From Hippasteria phrygiana (Eukaryota > Echinodermata > Asteroidea > Valvatida > Goniasteridae), in contig JAZGUH010000401.1 in the NCBI GenBank assembly GCA_037893225.1, positions 248,001 to 312,000 on the forward strand: a stretch of DNA of 64,000 bases, given 5' to 3'. Below the pieces are notes generated by a model. That model had not been told where the DNA came from and ran no database searches. It saw nothing but the letters and a program-made list of their open reading frames with translations. The translations under genes were made by a program, and so were the position numbers. Shown here piece after piece: positions 32,256 to 44,300 of the stretch (position 1 is the first letter of the stretch; each line of letters starts with the position of its first letter).

Positions 32256-32499
32256 TTCTTCCTTGTAGCCTTCACCTCGAGTGGCCCTTTGGCCTTGTGT
32301 TTGGCGATTAGCATAACAAAAAAAGGTTGTGTAGCCTATGTAACATAAAGCTTGGTTTTTCCCATACGTTTGAATAAATTGATTTTCAGTGAGCCTGTTC
32401 TTATATCTGAGCGCATTCTTAATGTTATTCTAATACTTCTTCAAAATTGTGTTTTCTTTTAGAGTATCCCTTTTATCCATGTTGTGACACCTTGTCAAC

Positions 32500-34515
32500 T
32501 AAATGGTGCGAAGCAATTTACCAATGAGAAACAGAGATGGCGGACATGTTTTTTCCGTATCCCAATATTCGATTGCTGTCATTGAGAAAAAAGTGTATCA
32601 TTCCGGTGTATTTTCTCATAAACAATTTCCACAAACAGCCAGGCAGAAATAGTTTTACAACAATATAAAAACAGATGTTCAAGAGTTTCAATCTCGCAGT
32701 TACAAAGAACGCATTTGTTATCAATTATCTTGTTCATCTTCATAAGAACATCCTTAGTTTGGAGAATTCTGTTTCTAATACGATACCATACATCTTTGTC
32801 TTCATGTTTCATTATGTCATTACACGCATTATACAAAATGTCTTCCCAGTCGAGAGGACTTAAAATATTGAGTTTTTGTTGCCACTTGCTTTGAACTTTG
32901 CTAGGCGAAACGTCTTGAATAACCACAGTATAATAGGTATCTTTGACATTTATCCTAGAAATCGGAAAATGGTCATTCCCGGTCATTTGTACATACAAAA
33001 AGTTGCTAAAATGGTTTGACGGGCCTTCTCTTATTTCATTTACTAATTTACCGGCAATTTTTCTACATAGATTAGCACGAATTCTTCCCGCATTGATGGG
33101 AGCAATGTTACATTTATCAGAAATCGCTTTAACACTATATTTCCTGACCATCTAGGATATGCTTGAGACAAAATATTCCACCCGACTTCCAAGTCTTGGA
33201 ATTCATTTGTTTTCCTCCTTCAGTCACAATAGTATTGTTCCACAATGGTTTGTCGACAGTCTCATTTTTACAACTCGCTTGGAAGGAACATTTACCACCA
33301 AGTTTAATAAAAAAGTGTATAACTTCTCTATAAAAGGGAGGGGTACATGGATTATGGCATATGCCATCATTAAAGATACACCATCCTAGTTTAAACTCTC
33401 CACTTGCTTCGTTGATCCAATGCTCAAACAAAAGCGTAATTTTGTTTCTGTTTTTAGTGAAGCGTTTCAACCACTGTAACTTCAAAGCACATATCTTAAA
33501 ATAAATATTAACAACTTCGGGCCCACCCATTTCAGGAGCTCTCACATTATTTCTTTTCATTTTATCGCCCTTTCCACACCAGTAGAAAGTCCACATTGTG
33601 TCCTCGATTTTCTTGATAATATATTAATCAGGTTATGGAAGAATTGAACCATATTATGCCAAGATTCTTCCCACAAGACTGTTAATGACCATGGCGCGCC
33701 CTTTTAGAGTGAGAGATCGTCCTTTCCAACGATCTGGAACGCGCTTGATTCTACACTCTAAAAACGTTTGTCAAAATGGGTTGATATTTTGCGCAGTGTT
33801 GGGCAACATATCAACAACCGAAAATCTTGGGCAAATTCTTCCCAATAATTGGTCCATTTTTACCTGAATTAACTAACAATGTGGTAAATTAATACCAATG
33901 CTGGGTAAATAGCAGTTGCCCAATTATGTTTTACCCATCGTTTTTACAGTGTACACATTTTGCCTCCCAATTATCTTCAGGGCGAAGTTGTTACCTGCGA
34001 TACCCAACATTTTAATAGTGTCGTTTCGCCATTGGAAATTAACATGGCTGATCGGTTCTGTTTTTCCATCCCCCTAGCCACAGCCCAACCGTTTTTTGCA
34101 CATTGATTTTTGATCCCGACCCTTCACTGTAAGTATAAAAGAATTGTCTAAAACCTCAAATTCCTGATTTTTACTGATGAAAACAGTGGTATCATCAGCA
34201 TGTTGAATGATTTAGATTTTGTCTTCCGTGGGTGGAGTTATCCCTGAAATATCATGGTTCTTTTTAATGAGACAACTCAAGCCTTCGACACAGATAGCGT
34301 AAAGTAAGGGTGAAAGGGGACATCCTTGGCGAATTAACCTTGTGGCTGAAAACGGTTCTGAGAAGAAATGATTGACGTTTACAGAAATGTGTGGGTTTGT
34401 GTAGGCCTACATGATTTTTACCCATTTGATGAGATCAGCAGGAATATCAATTTTGCTCATTATAGCATACATATATCCCCACTCTATCCTTATAGTGTCT
34501 GGAATGCCCTTTGCA
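32500..34515 (-). pseudogene. L1/Tx1-like LINE fragment, minus strand, split by a MITE
   Basis: Reading the minus strand from 34515: EWGYMYAIMSKIDIPADLIK, then FSATRLIRQGCPLSPLLYAI and the catalytic box HADDTTVF (Tyr replaced by His). Frame 33596-33135 has WTFYWCGKGDKMKRNNV and ALKLQWLKRF, and 33151-32579 ends with CVLCNCEIETLEHLFLYCC, the CCHC-like C-terminus of L1/Tx1 ORF2. Stops and a 198-bp MITE (33754-33951) break it. Confidence 0.85.
33754..33951. mobile_element. 198-bp TA-target MITE, copy 1
   Basis: Ends CACTCTAAAAACG and CGTTTTTACAGTG are inverted with TA on each side (33752-33753, 33952-33953). It is about 95% identical by eye to 42133-42331. It interrupts the L1-like LINE. TA duplication suggests mobilisation by a Tc1/mariner-type transposase. 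Confidence 0.88.
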
Positions 34516-36205
34516 ACAAGCCCCCACCAACGCCCCGCCCCCCCCCCCCCCCCTTTCTAGAGGTGAAGGGATATTTGGAAGGACAGTATGTGGTAAAATG
34601 GCCTATGTATTTTCTACTCTCAATAAAGCATAGCACAACACTTTTGCATTGTTAGAAATGTTGAGGGGAAAGGAACCCCCCATCCCCTTCCCTTTTCACA
34701 GCTTCCCCGTACATCTTGTTAAATAATTGATTTGTAAAGCCGTGAGAATTCTTATCATCAAAAAGTGATACATCAAAATAGCTTTTTGAGGGAGAATTTG
34801 TATGTAACTTCTGACTTGTGCAAAGGGTGTACACAATGTCATGCAAGTTTTTTTTTCTGAAATTGTTTAAAGTAGCATGAAAATGCTCACGCATGTTTGA
34901 CCTTGATGTAGACAAACGCAATAAAGATTGTAACTTGTTTTCTTCAGATATCAGTGACTTATACTCTGCAGTTCAAGCATATTTTATTAGCCAGAAAGAG
35001 AAATTGACTGCCCTTATAGGGTGCACCACACTACCTAAATAGGCCAAAATGGCTGCGCCAAACTGATTAGCATGAATTGTAAACCCACAACTTATTTTGA
35101 ATAATATTTTTTAGGGGTTATGCAATTGATAGATTGTGTAATTATGATCAGCTATCATAACCCGGGGGTTCTGTGCTTCAACTTTTGGGAAGACTTGAAA
35201 AATTTTGGCTTTAAAATTGGTCCTATTTGGCTTGGCAAACTTTATGAAAAATGGCAGCTAGCCGGTTTGGGAAAAACACATTTTTGGGGGTGGTATACTT
35301 TCTGGGGATAATTAGCAAACATTCTAAACGGCTAACCTGCCAAACATTGACAAGAATTTAACAGACTATTAACATTCAAGTTATAAGTTTCAGTAGTCAC
35401 AAAAACAGAGAGACTCCTGGATATTGATTTGTTTTACTGTGAAGTTAATGCATTTTTCACCAAGGTCAATGGGAGTATATTTAGTGTGGTGCATCCACGA
35501 GCGAAGTGCACGGTATATCTGCTGCCACAGCGCGTCTCAAACGTTTTTCACCAAGTGGGCACGCATGTTGGATCGAATATAAGAAGCAAAGTTTCGCGAT
35601 CGATACGTGAGAAGCAAAGCACGAAACAAACACGAGGCGGGTCTAGTCTAATATTGATATCGTGATGTCTTAGTGTGCAGTGGTTGTTCGTACCCTCGAG
35701 GGACCGAATTAATAATAATAATAATACGGGTTTTCTACCCATGAGGCACGTAATTAGCACTGCCACAATAATAGTACCCATACGCCGAAGGAAGGTAGGG
35801 CATCACAAAACGCAATAATTAATTCTTTACAACTTTCTTGTCTGGAAACTCGATCCCCTTGGTAATTCTCCATTATTAGCCTTTCCTCGTCTTTCCATGT
35901 TATTTTACAGCAAATGTATGCATTTATGAACCTGTATTATTTATTAACCACATCCAACAGCGGAAGAACCGCCAATTACAGGAATGGGATTAAAGTTTTA
36001 AAAACAGATGCACTAGGATAAATATTAAATATTAAAACCAATCTCTAGATTAAAAAAAATAAAGAAGGCCAGTGTCGCGTAGATATAAAAATCCCTGAAA
36101 ATCCTTGTTGGTTGATTGGACTTGTTGGTTATACTGCGCATGCTCAGCAGCCCAAAACATTGAGAAACATAGGGAATTAGGAGGGTGAGGATTACGGTGA
36201 GAAAT
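34516..36205. other. Non-coding stretch
   Basis: A C run lies at about 34539-34553, and (AAT)n at 35710-35725. A minus-strand frame at 34652-34921 has no recognised domain or supporting splice signals. I see no gene. Confidence 0.4.
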
Positions 36206-36226
36206 AGGGTTAGGGTTAGGGTTGGG
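36206..36226 (+). repeat. Interstitial telomere-like repeat
   Basis: Three successive copies of GGGTTA/TTAGGG with flanking variants (GGGTTGGGATTA). TTAGGG is the ancestral animal telomere repeat. It abuts the palindrome at 36227, and degenerate GGGTTGAGGTTGGG continues on the other side (36380-36400). Confidence 0.65.
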
Positions 36227-36363
36227 ATTAGCCTTTTAGAGGTATGGCGGACACAATAGGAGGGCGCTATTTGATTTGGGTATACCTTTTGTATGGCACA
36301 AAAGGTATACCCAAATCAAATAGCGCCCTCCTATTGTGTCCGCCATACCTCTAAAAGGCTAAT
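36227..36363. repeat. Perfect inverted repeat, 64-bp arms
   Basis: ATTAGCCTTTTAGAGGTATG and its continuation to GGGTATACCTTTT is followed, after a 9-bp spacer GTATGGCAC, by the exact reverse complement ending CATACCTCTAAAAGGCTAAT. I found no mismatch over about 64 bp. The frames in it are artefacts. Confidence 0.9.
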
Positions 36364-36587
36364 TAGGATTTGGGATAGAATAAGGGTTGAGGTTGGGATG
36401 AGGTTAAAGGTTATTCCGCTGCTGTTTACATTTTTAAAAAGCGCAAATATGTTGCAATGCATCATATGGGAGAAGAGTTGTATATTCACGGAAGTCGGAT
36501 ATTCATATGACACCGGTAGAAACTGTAGATGGGGAACATGAAGTTGCTCCTATCTCCATGATTTTGTGAGAAGTCCAAAATGCTGGG

Positions 36588-36610
36588 TGCAGTGGCATAT
36601 GCCCTAATAG

Positions 36611-36670
<60 letters not shown>

Positions 36671-36863
36671 GGGGCGGTGGCACTGGCATGTTGATGATTT
36701 CTCCACCAAGCGCCATCACTTCAAGTTCACAATTGGTGAAGGAAAACCCCGCTTTTCAATTTTTTTTCAGGGCCAACAAAATTAAAGCCACGTTTTCAGT
36801 AACATTTCCGATGCTGTAACCCCCCCCCCCCCCCCCCCCCCGCGCGAAAACATGGATACGCCA
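36588..36863. mobile_element. Poly-G TIR element with a 58-G run
   Basis: CAGTGGCATATGCC at the left and GGATACGCCACTG at the right are imperfect inverted ends. Inside are 58 consecutive G (36612-36669) and 22 C (36820-36841). The structure parallels the AGGCGTAGC family: inverted ends, then G and C runs. The run length may not be reliable. Confidence 0.6.
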
Positions 36864-37317
36864 CTGGTTGTGTGAGTGCACACATTGTTATATTCTTTTG
36901 GAACAGATCTTTAGATTGTTTCATCAATGTATGTGTCAATTAAGTATTCATTTAACTTTCTTTTGTTGATGATGAATGAAATTTTATGTTCACAATGATG
37001 AAATGCAGTCCACACCACTATTGTGCAAGGGTCTGTCGGTGGGTCTTTCTATCTTTAAGTTGTGCAATTTACAGCCTGGAATCTATAGCCCTCTATAGCT
37101 GCTGTCTTGCGTTTCTTGTCTATTTACTCCGCGCCCCTTACCCGGGGATGTTGAGCACTGACTGTGATGAGCTTGTTCAGACTACATCATTATTAGTATA
37201 CGGCCAATATTTCTTCAAAACTTTGTCGGATGATTTGAAGGACTGATCTCGTCTTGTGGGAGTATTGTCTTACCCTACAAAAAATTGGCAGCCTTTCCCC
37301 GGACGCTAAAAGAATTA

Positions 37318-37653
37318 CATGTTTAGCGTCCGGGTTTTTAAAACAGAAAGGAATCAAGAGGTTTTTCTTCTTTTTTTAAGATGGCCACCATTCTCATTTT
37401 AAAAATGTCTGACAACAGAAGGTTTTCCAACTATTCAAAGACACAAAAATGAAAGAGACATGTTGGACAAGAGAATTGAACATGTTTGCAGTGGTTTTAA
37501 TAGCTTTACTATACTTGTATTTTATCTTCCGGTGGATCGGTTGACATTTTCGGGAATTTTTACCTCATTTTCCACTCAGTGGTAAAAATAAAAATAAAAT
37601 CCAGGCGGCCCCTAAAAAGGACTCGAAGTAGGGGAGATCGACGCTAAACATGT
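37318..37653. mobile_element. TIR element family GTTTAGCGTC, copy 1
   Basis: CATGTTTAGCGTCCGGG at the left and GACGCTAAACATG at the right are inverted. The interior (AAGATGGCC, GAGACATGTTGGACAAGAGA, ATCCAGGCGGCC) aligns with 51850-52119. An extra inverted CCCGGACGCTAAA at 37298 lies just outside. Confidence 0.75.
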
Positions 37654-38309
37654 TTTTTGTTTACTTCGCCTAATTAGAGGATTCTCTAAGAATTGGAAAT
37701 ACCCATCTTTTTCGTTTTCCCTCCCAATGAAAACAGCTAGGCGTTTAGATCGTTTTTTGTATATTTCAACACACGGTAATATGCACGGACAAAAACAAGT
37801 TGATAGCACTGCACGTACGACCAGCGGGTTAAACGACACTTGCCGAGTTACGTCTTATGCACGCCGCCATTGACCCTGACATCTGACCCGCCAAACATCG
37901 CCCACCTACATCACCACTGTGGGCAACAAGCCCGAACCCAGCACACTTTGAACTTCCACACAGATACAGATCTTGTGCATTTTTACAGGGCAGAGTCAGA
38001 TCCCATTCCCACCACTCATATCTTTTCGCCCGAACAAGGGTCGTCGATAAGACACGGGATACAAAGACTAACCGCTGTAACAACCCCACCTTAATGAATT
38101 CATACACAAATACCCAGTCGGAGTCAAGTGTTCTAGATTTGCGGCCCGTTCACGACTTGCACTAAACTGGTATTGCGTACCACGGAAAATCACAGAGACG
38201 GCTCCGTAAATTTCGAGGAGCTTGTCTGCCGTAAGCTGCACGTTTGGATCGGTCCTACTCCGGAGTGTGGCCTTGGTGACTTTCTCAGAGATTCCTCGGA
38301 AACATCAAC

Positions 38310-38313
38310 ATGG
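38310..38313 (+). CDS. Candidate dispanin start exon (coding part)
   Basis: CATCAACATGG|GTAGGT would give Met plus one base, the phase needed by the exon at 44815. The preceding 150 bp is stop-rich, relatively CpG-rich and could be 5' UTR. It is chosen on phase and donor quality only; transcript data would be decisive. Confidence 0.3.
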
Positions 38314-41300
38314 GTAGGTCTACAACTGAATTGAATTTTAGAATGTTATTTTGTATTCTAATTTGTATATTATTAACAGCAGTCTCCCTTGCAGAAGGTT
38401 AATAGTCTTTCTTTTGAATGTCACCCCATCCATACTGTATTCTTTTTAAAGATATTTTGTTACATTAAATGTAGTATACACCATTTGCTTTTGCTGTAAT
38501 TTTAAGCAATAAATGGATTTGGGGTTAATGTTTTATAGCGTGCAAGCAAATACTGTAACATTGACCTGTTTATACCCGACATAACTTCATCAAGAAAATT
38601 GTTGATGGGAGACTTTTAAGACGTTGGTGGCAGCAGGCATACCGGTCCTTTTCCATTGTTCTCACCAGTCGTGCACATGCTCAGAACTGCACGCGCATGC
38701 TCAAAACTAACAAAAAGGACCGGTATGTCTGCTGCCACCAGCGTTTTAGAAATCTCCCATTGCTTTCCAAAGAACTTGTTCTCATAAAGTAGGCTAAAAT
38801 CACACTCAACACCTATTTCTGGGCTTCTGGATTGCACTTTTAACTTTACCAGTCAAACGCCCTAACAAATAATAAACTTTGGCCTATTGTAAATAAATCA
38901 ACTCAGTTGAGCAAATAAACGCCATAGGAACATGGCTGATGTCAACAGCTGATTGGTTTCATAAGATGGTAATTATCAAACAGAATAACAAGCCACCTTT
39001 GAGACCCACGGAGGCAATCTGATCAATGGACGTGAAGGCCAGTATTGACAATTTTAACCGTTTGGCGTTTATTGTATACATTTCTCTATTGCCAATTTTG
39101 TACACCACAAACACACTTTAAAGGTAGCATACAACATTTAAATACATCCAAAAACCAAAACTACCGAATTATTAAGAAATACCTGACTTGACTGTAAGTA
39201 AATATTAGTCTCAAACATCCTGTAAAATCATGGCAACTGGTGTGCTGTCATTTTCAAGAAAAGTGGAATTTGTGTATCCATTTCCAGCGATTGTCGGCCG
39301 ACATCGTTGGAAATAGTCTAGTTCCCCGACCTGATAATTCCTCGACGTCTATGAATTGCTCCGTTTTGTCTGAAGTAGGCTCAGGGAACCAGACTACAAG
39401 AAACGCATTTCCCCCCTCCGTTTTCTCTGTTTTCCCAGCATCTGTGCAGACAAAACTTTAAACAGGTCATACAGTATTTGCTATAAAATACTAATCCCCA
39501 AATCCATTCATTTCTGAAATTTACAGCAAAAGCAAATTTTGTATTACTACCTTAAATTTTTTCGTCAGATGAGGCCAAAAGCTTTGTTATGAAAATGTTA
39601 TATAAATACTGAATTGTTCAACCTTTATAGTAGATAGAGCTTAGTAAAGTAAAACAAAAATGGCTTGGAAATATTTCAATCAACTCTGATCAGTAGTTTT
39701 GACATACGTCGTTGAGTTTGGGCACTTTTCTCAATTCCCTTTATTGAGGCAGTTAAATCCGCATTGAAAATGAATGAGGCCATCACCTGTTAGTTGGAAT
39801 GTGCGGTCTGATTTCTCTGAATTCTCACTTGCTGGTGAATGTAAACAGTTTTCTGTGGACCTTTTTGACACGTCATGAACCGCCTAGTGCAGCAACGGTA
39901 ATGACGTTAGTAAACCAGTCGAGCGTATAATAATGCGTGCGCTCATGTGGTTTAACCTTCCCTACAAGATACATGTAGGGTCTACATGTACCACGATCGC
40001 TCTATGGCGGTCCACACGTAGTGGGTTTGTTTACATTTCATGCTATCCGGTGACATGACTGAAAAAGGTCTACATAAGAGTCCGACGAATCTTTTATGGG
40101 CAGGTGAATGCCGCCATGACAGCCTAAAGAGTTACTTAGGCTATGCCTATAGAACAGGAAGGGATTGTATTCAAGCTTGTGGTTGACCGTTGACGAAAGG
40201 ACAGTGTGTGTAAGCCTCAACCAATGGCTACCTGTGTCCCCCCCCCAAAAAAAAACAACAACAAAAAAACAACAAACAAACAAACAAACAAACAAACAAA
40301 CAAACAAACCAAACCAAACCAAACCAAACCAAACCAAACCAAACCAAACCAAACCAAACCAAACCAAACCAAACCAAACCAAACCAAACCAAACCAAACC
40401 AAACCAAAAACCTCCAGAAATGTATTAAAGTCTATTTCCAAACGGAAACGCCAAAATGCACATTAAAGATACACCATAGGCTAAGTTATGCGGACATGTT
40501 CGTAGCCGCGTGCAAAACCGTTTTGAACAGACACCCATGTTCCTATCGTTCACACTCCCGGCCCCAACTTTTCGAAAACTAATCCAGTAAAAAAGTCACC
40601 AAAAAGAAGCAAGAAGAGTTACCCTAAAAGTACATATGGAAATATCTTATCTATATTGCTACAGAATAAAACTATGGCCAATTTTTAAAGTGTATAGTTT
40701 GTTTGACTCACCCTGTATACATCCCGCTTGTAACAGCGTCATCCTAATATCGAAATTCCCTATACGAGGATGAGAAACCTTTCAGGTCTTTCTTTTATGC
40801 AGATTATTATAACAAAATACAAATGGATTTTAGGTTCCGAGTGAGGGTTATAAACCAAAACTTATACACTACTCAAAATAATTAAAGGAAAACGAAAAAC
40901 AAAGTTTTTGTCATGGTCTATAATGAGCTACCCGTTGGAACAAGATATATTAATGTTATGTGAAAGTCATTCAGGTGTGGTCAATTGATTTCCAAGCAAT
41001 AGTCAACAATGTAAGGTGAAATGTATGGATGTGGTAACCTGTTGGCATGACTAAAACGTGAATGAAAAAAAAAATACCAACGTGGACTTAAACATCTCAC
41101 AGTTATCATGAGTGTCTGTATACACTGTCCACGTTTTGACAATGTAATAATTAATCATTGGCTAGTAACTGGTATGAACTCCACGTGCTTGTATGCACTC
41201 CTGACAGCGCCGAGGCATGCTTAGCATTAGCTTAATTAACACGTTCATATTTAACTGTTGATTTTCATGTTTGCCTTTTTAAAGATATAAGATCAAAATG

Positions 41301-44300
41301 TGGCTAATTTTCCGTAAAAATGAAAAGTCTTGGCTAAAAATCGATATCAGGCAATGTAGCCTCAAATTTGGCCCCAAATAGGACATGCATGCAAAAACAC
41401 GAGTAACCGAACAATAGAAAAGTATTTATGAAAAACGACAGTTAAATATAAACGTGTTTTATGGAGTCCTGAGGAATGTTCCTCCACTCTTCAACTAAAG
41501 CCTATGTGAGTGTCTGTACAGTATCTGGAGCTTGCTGTCGACCTGCAACCCGTCTGCCATGCATGTCGCATGCATGCTCTACAGGGTTTAGGTCAGGAGA
41601 CCTTGCCGGCCAGGGCGTGGTGTTGATTCCCTCCTCCTCGAGAAAGTTAATGGACACCCGTGCAGTGTGTGGATGAGCATGATCTTGTACCAGGATGAAA
41701 TTTCCCCTACGGCACCAGCAAATGGCCATACCACGGGCTCCAGTATCTCATCTCGATACCTCAGACCTGTTGGTGTACCACCAGCTATCACGATGAGGTC
41801 CGTACGCCCGTCCAGATAGATACCCGCCAAGACCATAACCGACCCACCTCCATAGTGGTCAAATTAGACAATGTTACACAGTCTGAATATCGTTCTACTG
41901 AACGTCTCCAAACCCTCACACGTCTGTCATTGGTTGAAACAGTGAACCTGCTTTCGTTAGAGAACAGCACGGGCGCCCACTGGTCCACCTGCTAAGTGCT
42001 AAGCTTGATTGTCTCTGGCAAACTCCAGCCGGGCTCTGCGGTGTCGTGGGGTCTTCATGCAGACAATTCCACACTGTTTGGTTGCATACATGGACATTAG
42101 TTGCCCTCTGGAAGTCTGTCGATAAGGATCTACACTCTAAAAAATGTTGGTCAAAATGGGTTGATATTTTGCCCAGTGTTGGGCAACATATCAACAACCG
42201 AAAATCTTGGGCAAATTCTTCCCAATAATTGGTCCATTTTTACCTGAATTAACAAAAAATGTGGTAAATTAATACCAATGTTGGGTAAATAACAGTTGCC
42301 CAATTATGTTTTACCCAACGTTTTTACAGTGTAGCAGTATATATACTTTGTCGGTTTCGACGTGCCAGGATCCTCAGGTATCGGTCCTGAGGAGGGGTAT
42401 AGTCATACGTCTGCGGCCCTGACCTGGCCTCCTCGTGTACAGACCATGTTCCTGAAAGCGTCTCCACAGATGGTTGATGACAATTCGGTCGATTCACAAC
42501 TCAGTGCGCCGCCAGCGGCAAGCCGGGAAAGGCCAATTTCCTACTTTCGAGGTCGACATCGCGTCTATCGCTTTGTATTAGATGGTGGACAGTACAGCAG
42601 TATGGATTTCGCGCGAACGCGAGTGGATGAGTTAAAGCAATTTTTGACTAATCGGGGGATACCTTGTGCGGGAAAGAAGAGAGAGGAGTTGATAGATTTA
42701 GCGGAGAAGGGGTGTAAGAAGTACGGTCGATGCATTGGCGATACCCACTTCCGGTTTTGCAATGTCGACTTTTCCCCATGATGCACTGCGTAATTTGGCC
42801 TCTCCCCGGTTGCCGCTGGCGGCGCACCGAGTTGTGAATCGACCGAATTGCGGACACACCAAAACGTACAGCCACCTCACGCTGTGTATTGCCATCTTCA
42901 AGGAGCTGGACAGCTCTAGCAACCTCAACTTCAGTTAATTGATGGCGAAGACCACTACTCAGTGCCAGAAGACAGACAACTAACAGACCAATCGGAAGAA
43001 CCTTCATCTTTTTGCAAGAAGTGATAGTGCGGACAAGTGCACAAAATCAGCACCATATTATAGGGTCACTCCTGTGTCCAGGTGTTAGGAGACACGCATG
43101 ATTTCACCTTAAGTTGTTGACTATTGTTTGGAAATCAATTGACCACACCTGAATGACTTTCACGTAACTTTAATATCTCTTGTTCCAACGGTAGCCCATA
43201 TCATCACAGGTTTCACGAACAGACGAATTTTGCCTCTCCGCACTAAACTAAAGTTACAAGAAAATCAGGTTTTAAGCTGCTCACTTTTTAAATTGAAGGT
43301 ATTACCTGCATTTATACCACATATTGATTCAGTGTTGACACTATGTTAAAGCCCTGTTCTCGGTCTTTCACAAGTCATTGGCAACTGCGCGATAGGTCAA
43401 TTAATTACAGAGTTATTAATTGTAATCAATTAATAACTCTGTAATTAATAATAAATTGTCTCTTCGCGAAAACTCAGAAGCGAGAAATGGCCCGTTTTGC
43501 CCCACAGAGTGTCATTTGTCTCTTCGTGAAAACCCAATATCCAGTGCCGTACTCTTGCAGTATTTTGCCGACCGGATTTTGCAAGAATATCAAATTTGAA
43601 TGATGCCACTGACGTCACCTGGACAAACATTTCACGTCATGATCTATTTTAAACCGTGAGTACTACCTGACCTAAGATTTAGTCGTCAGGGAATCTTCAG
43701 GTCAGGGAACCAGACTATGGCGCGTGGTGCTGGGTTTGTTTTTGCATTCAGTAGGGGACCTTTAACAATAGAGGAAAATAGGGTCCCGGTTGAGAAAGGT
43801 TCTCGTTTGAAAACCGTGTACAAAACCAATGAGGGTCCTTTCCAAAAAGTTACAGTATACACTGCTATTACGGTTGTGTAAAATCTTACACAAGTTGTGT
43901 AAAATTTTGCACAACCGCTGTTTACTATATGAACCTAGCAACTGTTGTGTAAACAGTTTACACAACCCTAGTTGTGTAATTTGTAAACAATAGTTGTGTA
44001 GTATTTCTACACAATAATGTGTAAAATTGATTTACCCAATTAGTTGTATAAATGGTTTACACAGCAATTGGTCAATTTTTGAAGCAAAAACGGTACAAAA
44101 CCTTAAAAATTACGGGAAGTGCACAGTCAATTTACGGGATTTTTTTACAGTGTGGATTGCCATTAACTAACAGAAATGAATGAATTCGGACCCAGAATAA
44201 ACGGAAGTAACTTATTATACATTACTAAGGTAGAGTGTACAAATGCTACGATAATCTACTAAAGACTACAAAGTGAACGATGTTGTGATTTAGCTGTATA

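Larger units (their letters stand above)
41480..43007 (-). pseudogene. Tc1-like transposase, broken
   Basis: Blocks in order on the minus strand: first helix-turn-helix ([20 protein letters not shown]), insertion, second helix-turn-helix ([20 protein letters not shown]), insertion, [25 protein letters not shown] where the first catalytic Asp is Asn, [20 protein letters not shown] with the second Asp, and [12 protein letters not shown] with the Glu. It is inactive because of the insertions, frameshifts and the Asp change. Confidence 0.88.
40867..43205 (-). mobile_element. Tc1-like transposon with two nested insertions, right end truncated
   Basis: The left end TA|CACTACTCAAAATAATTAA starts a long TIR (to about 41090) whose inner part is mirrored at 43070-43205 (GGTGTGGTCAATTGATTTCC and its complement). 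The outermost right TIR is missing. The minus strand encodes a broken transposase. Nested insertions: a 199-bp MITE (42133-42331) and a 370-bp SAP-carrying element (42481-42850). Confidence 0.88.

Noticed and set aside
37840..38094. An 84-residue frame (and its antisense 92-residue frame) upstream of the candidate dispanin start
   Set aside because: No recognised domain, no ATG on the + strand, and no matching splice phase; it may be 5' UTR or unrelated sequence.
40038..40466. Open frames with [10 protein letters not shown] or [10 protein letters not shown] repeats
   Set aside because: They are translations of the (AAACC)n/(AAAC)n microsatellite.
42362..42480. N-terminal part of the SAP-containing 139-residue frame as host protein
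   Set aside because: This stretch is antisense to the Tc1 transposase second helix-turn-helix and lies outside the TIRs of the SAP-carrying element.
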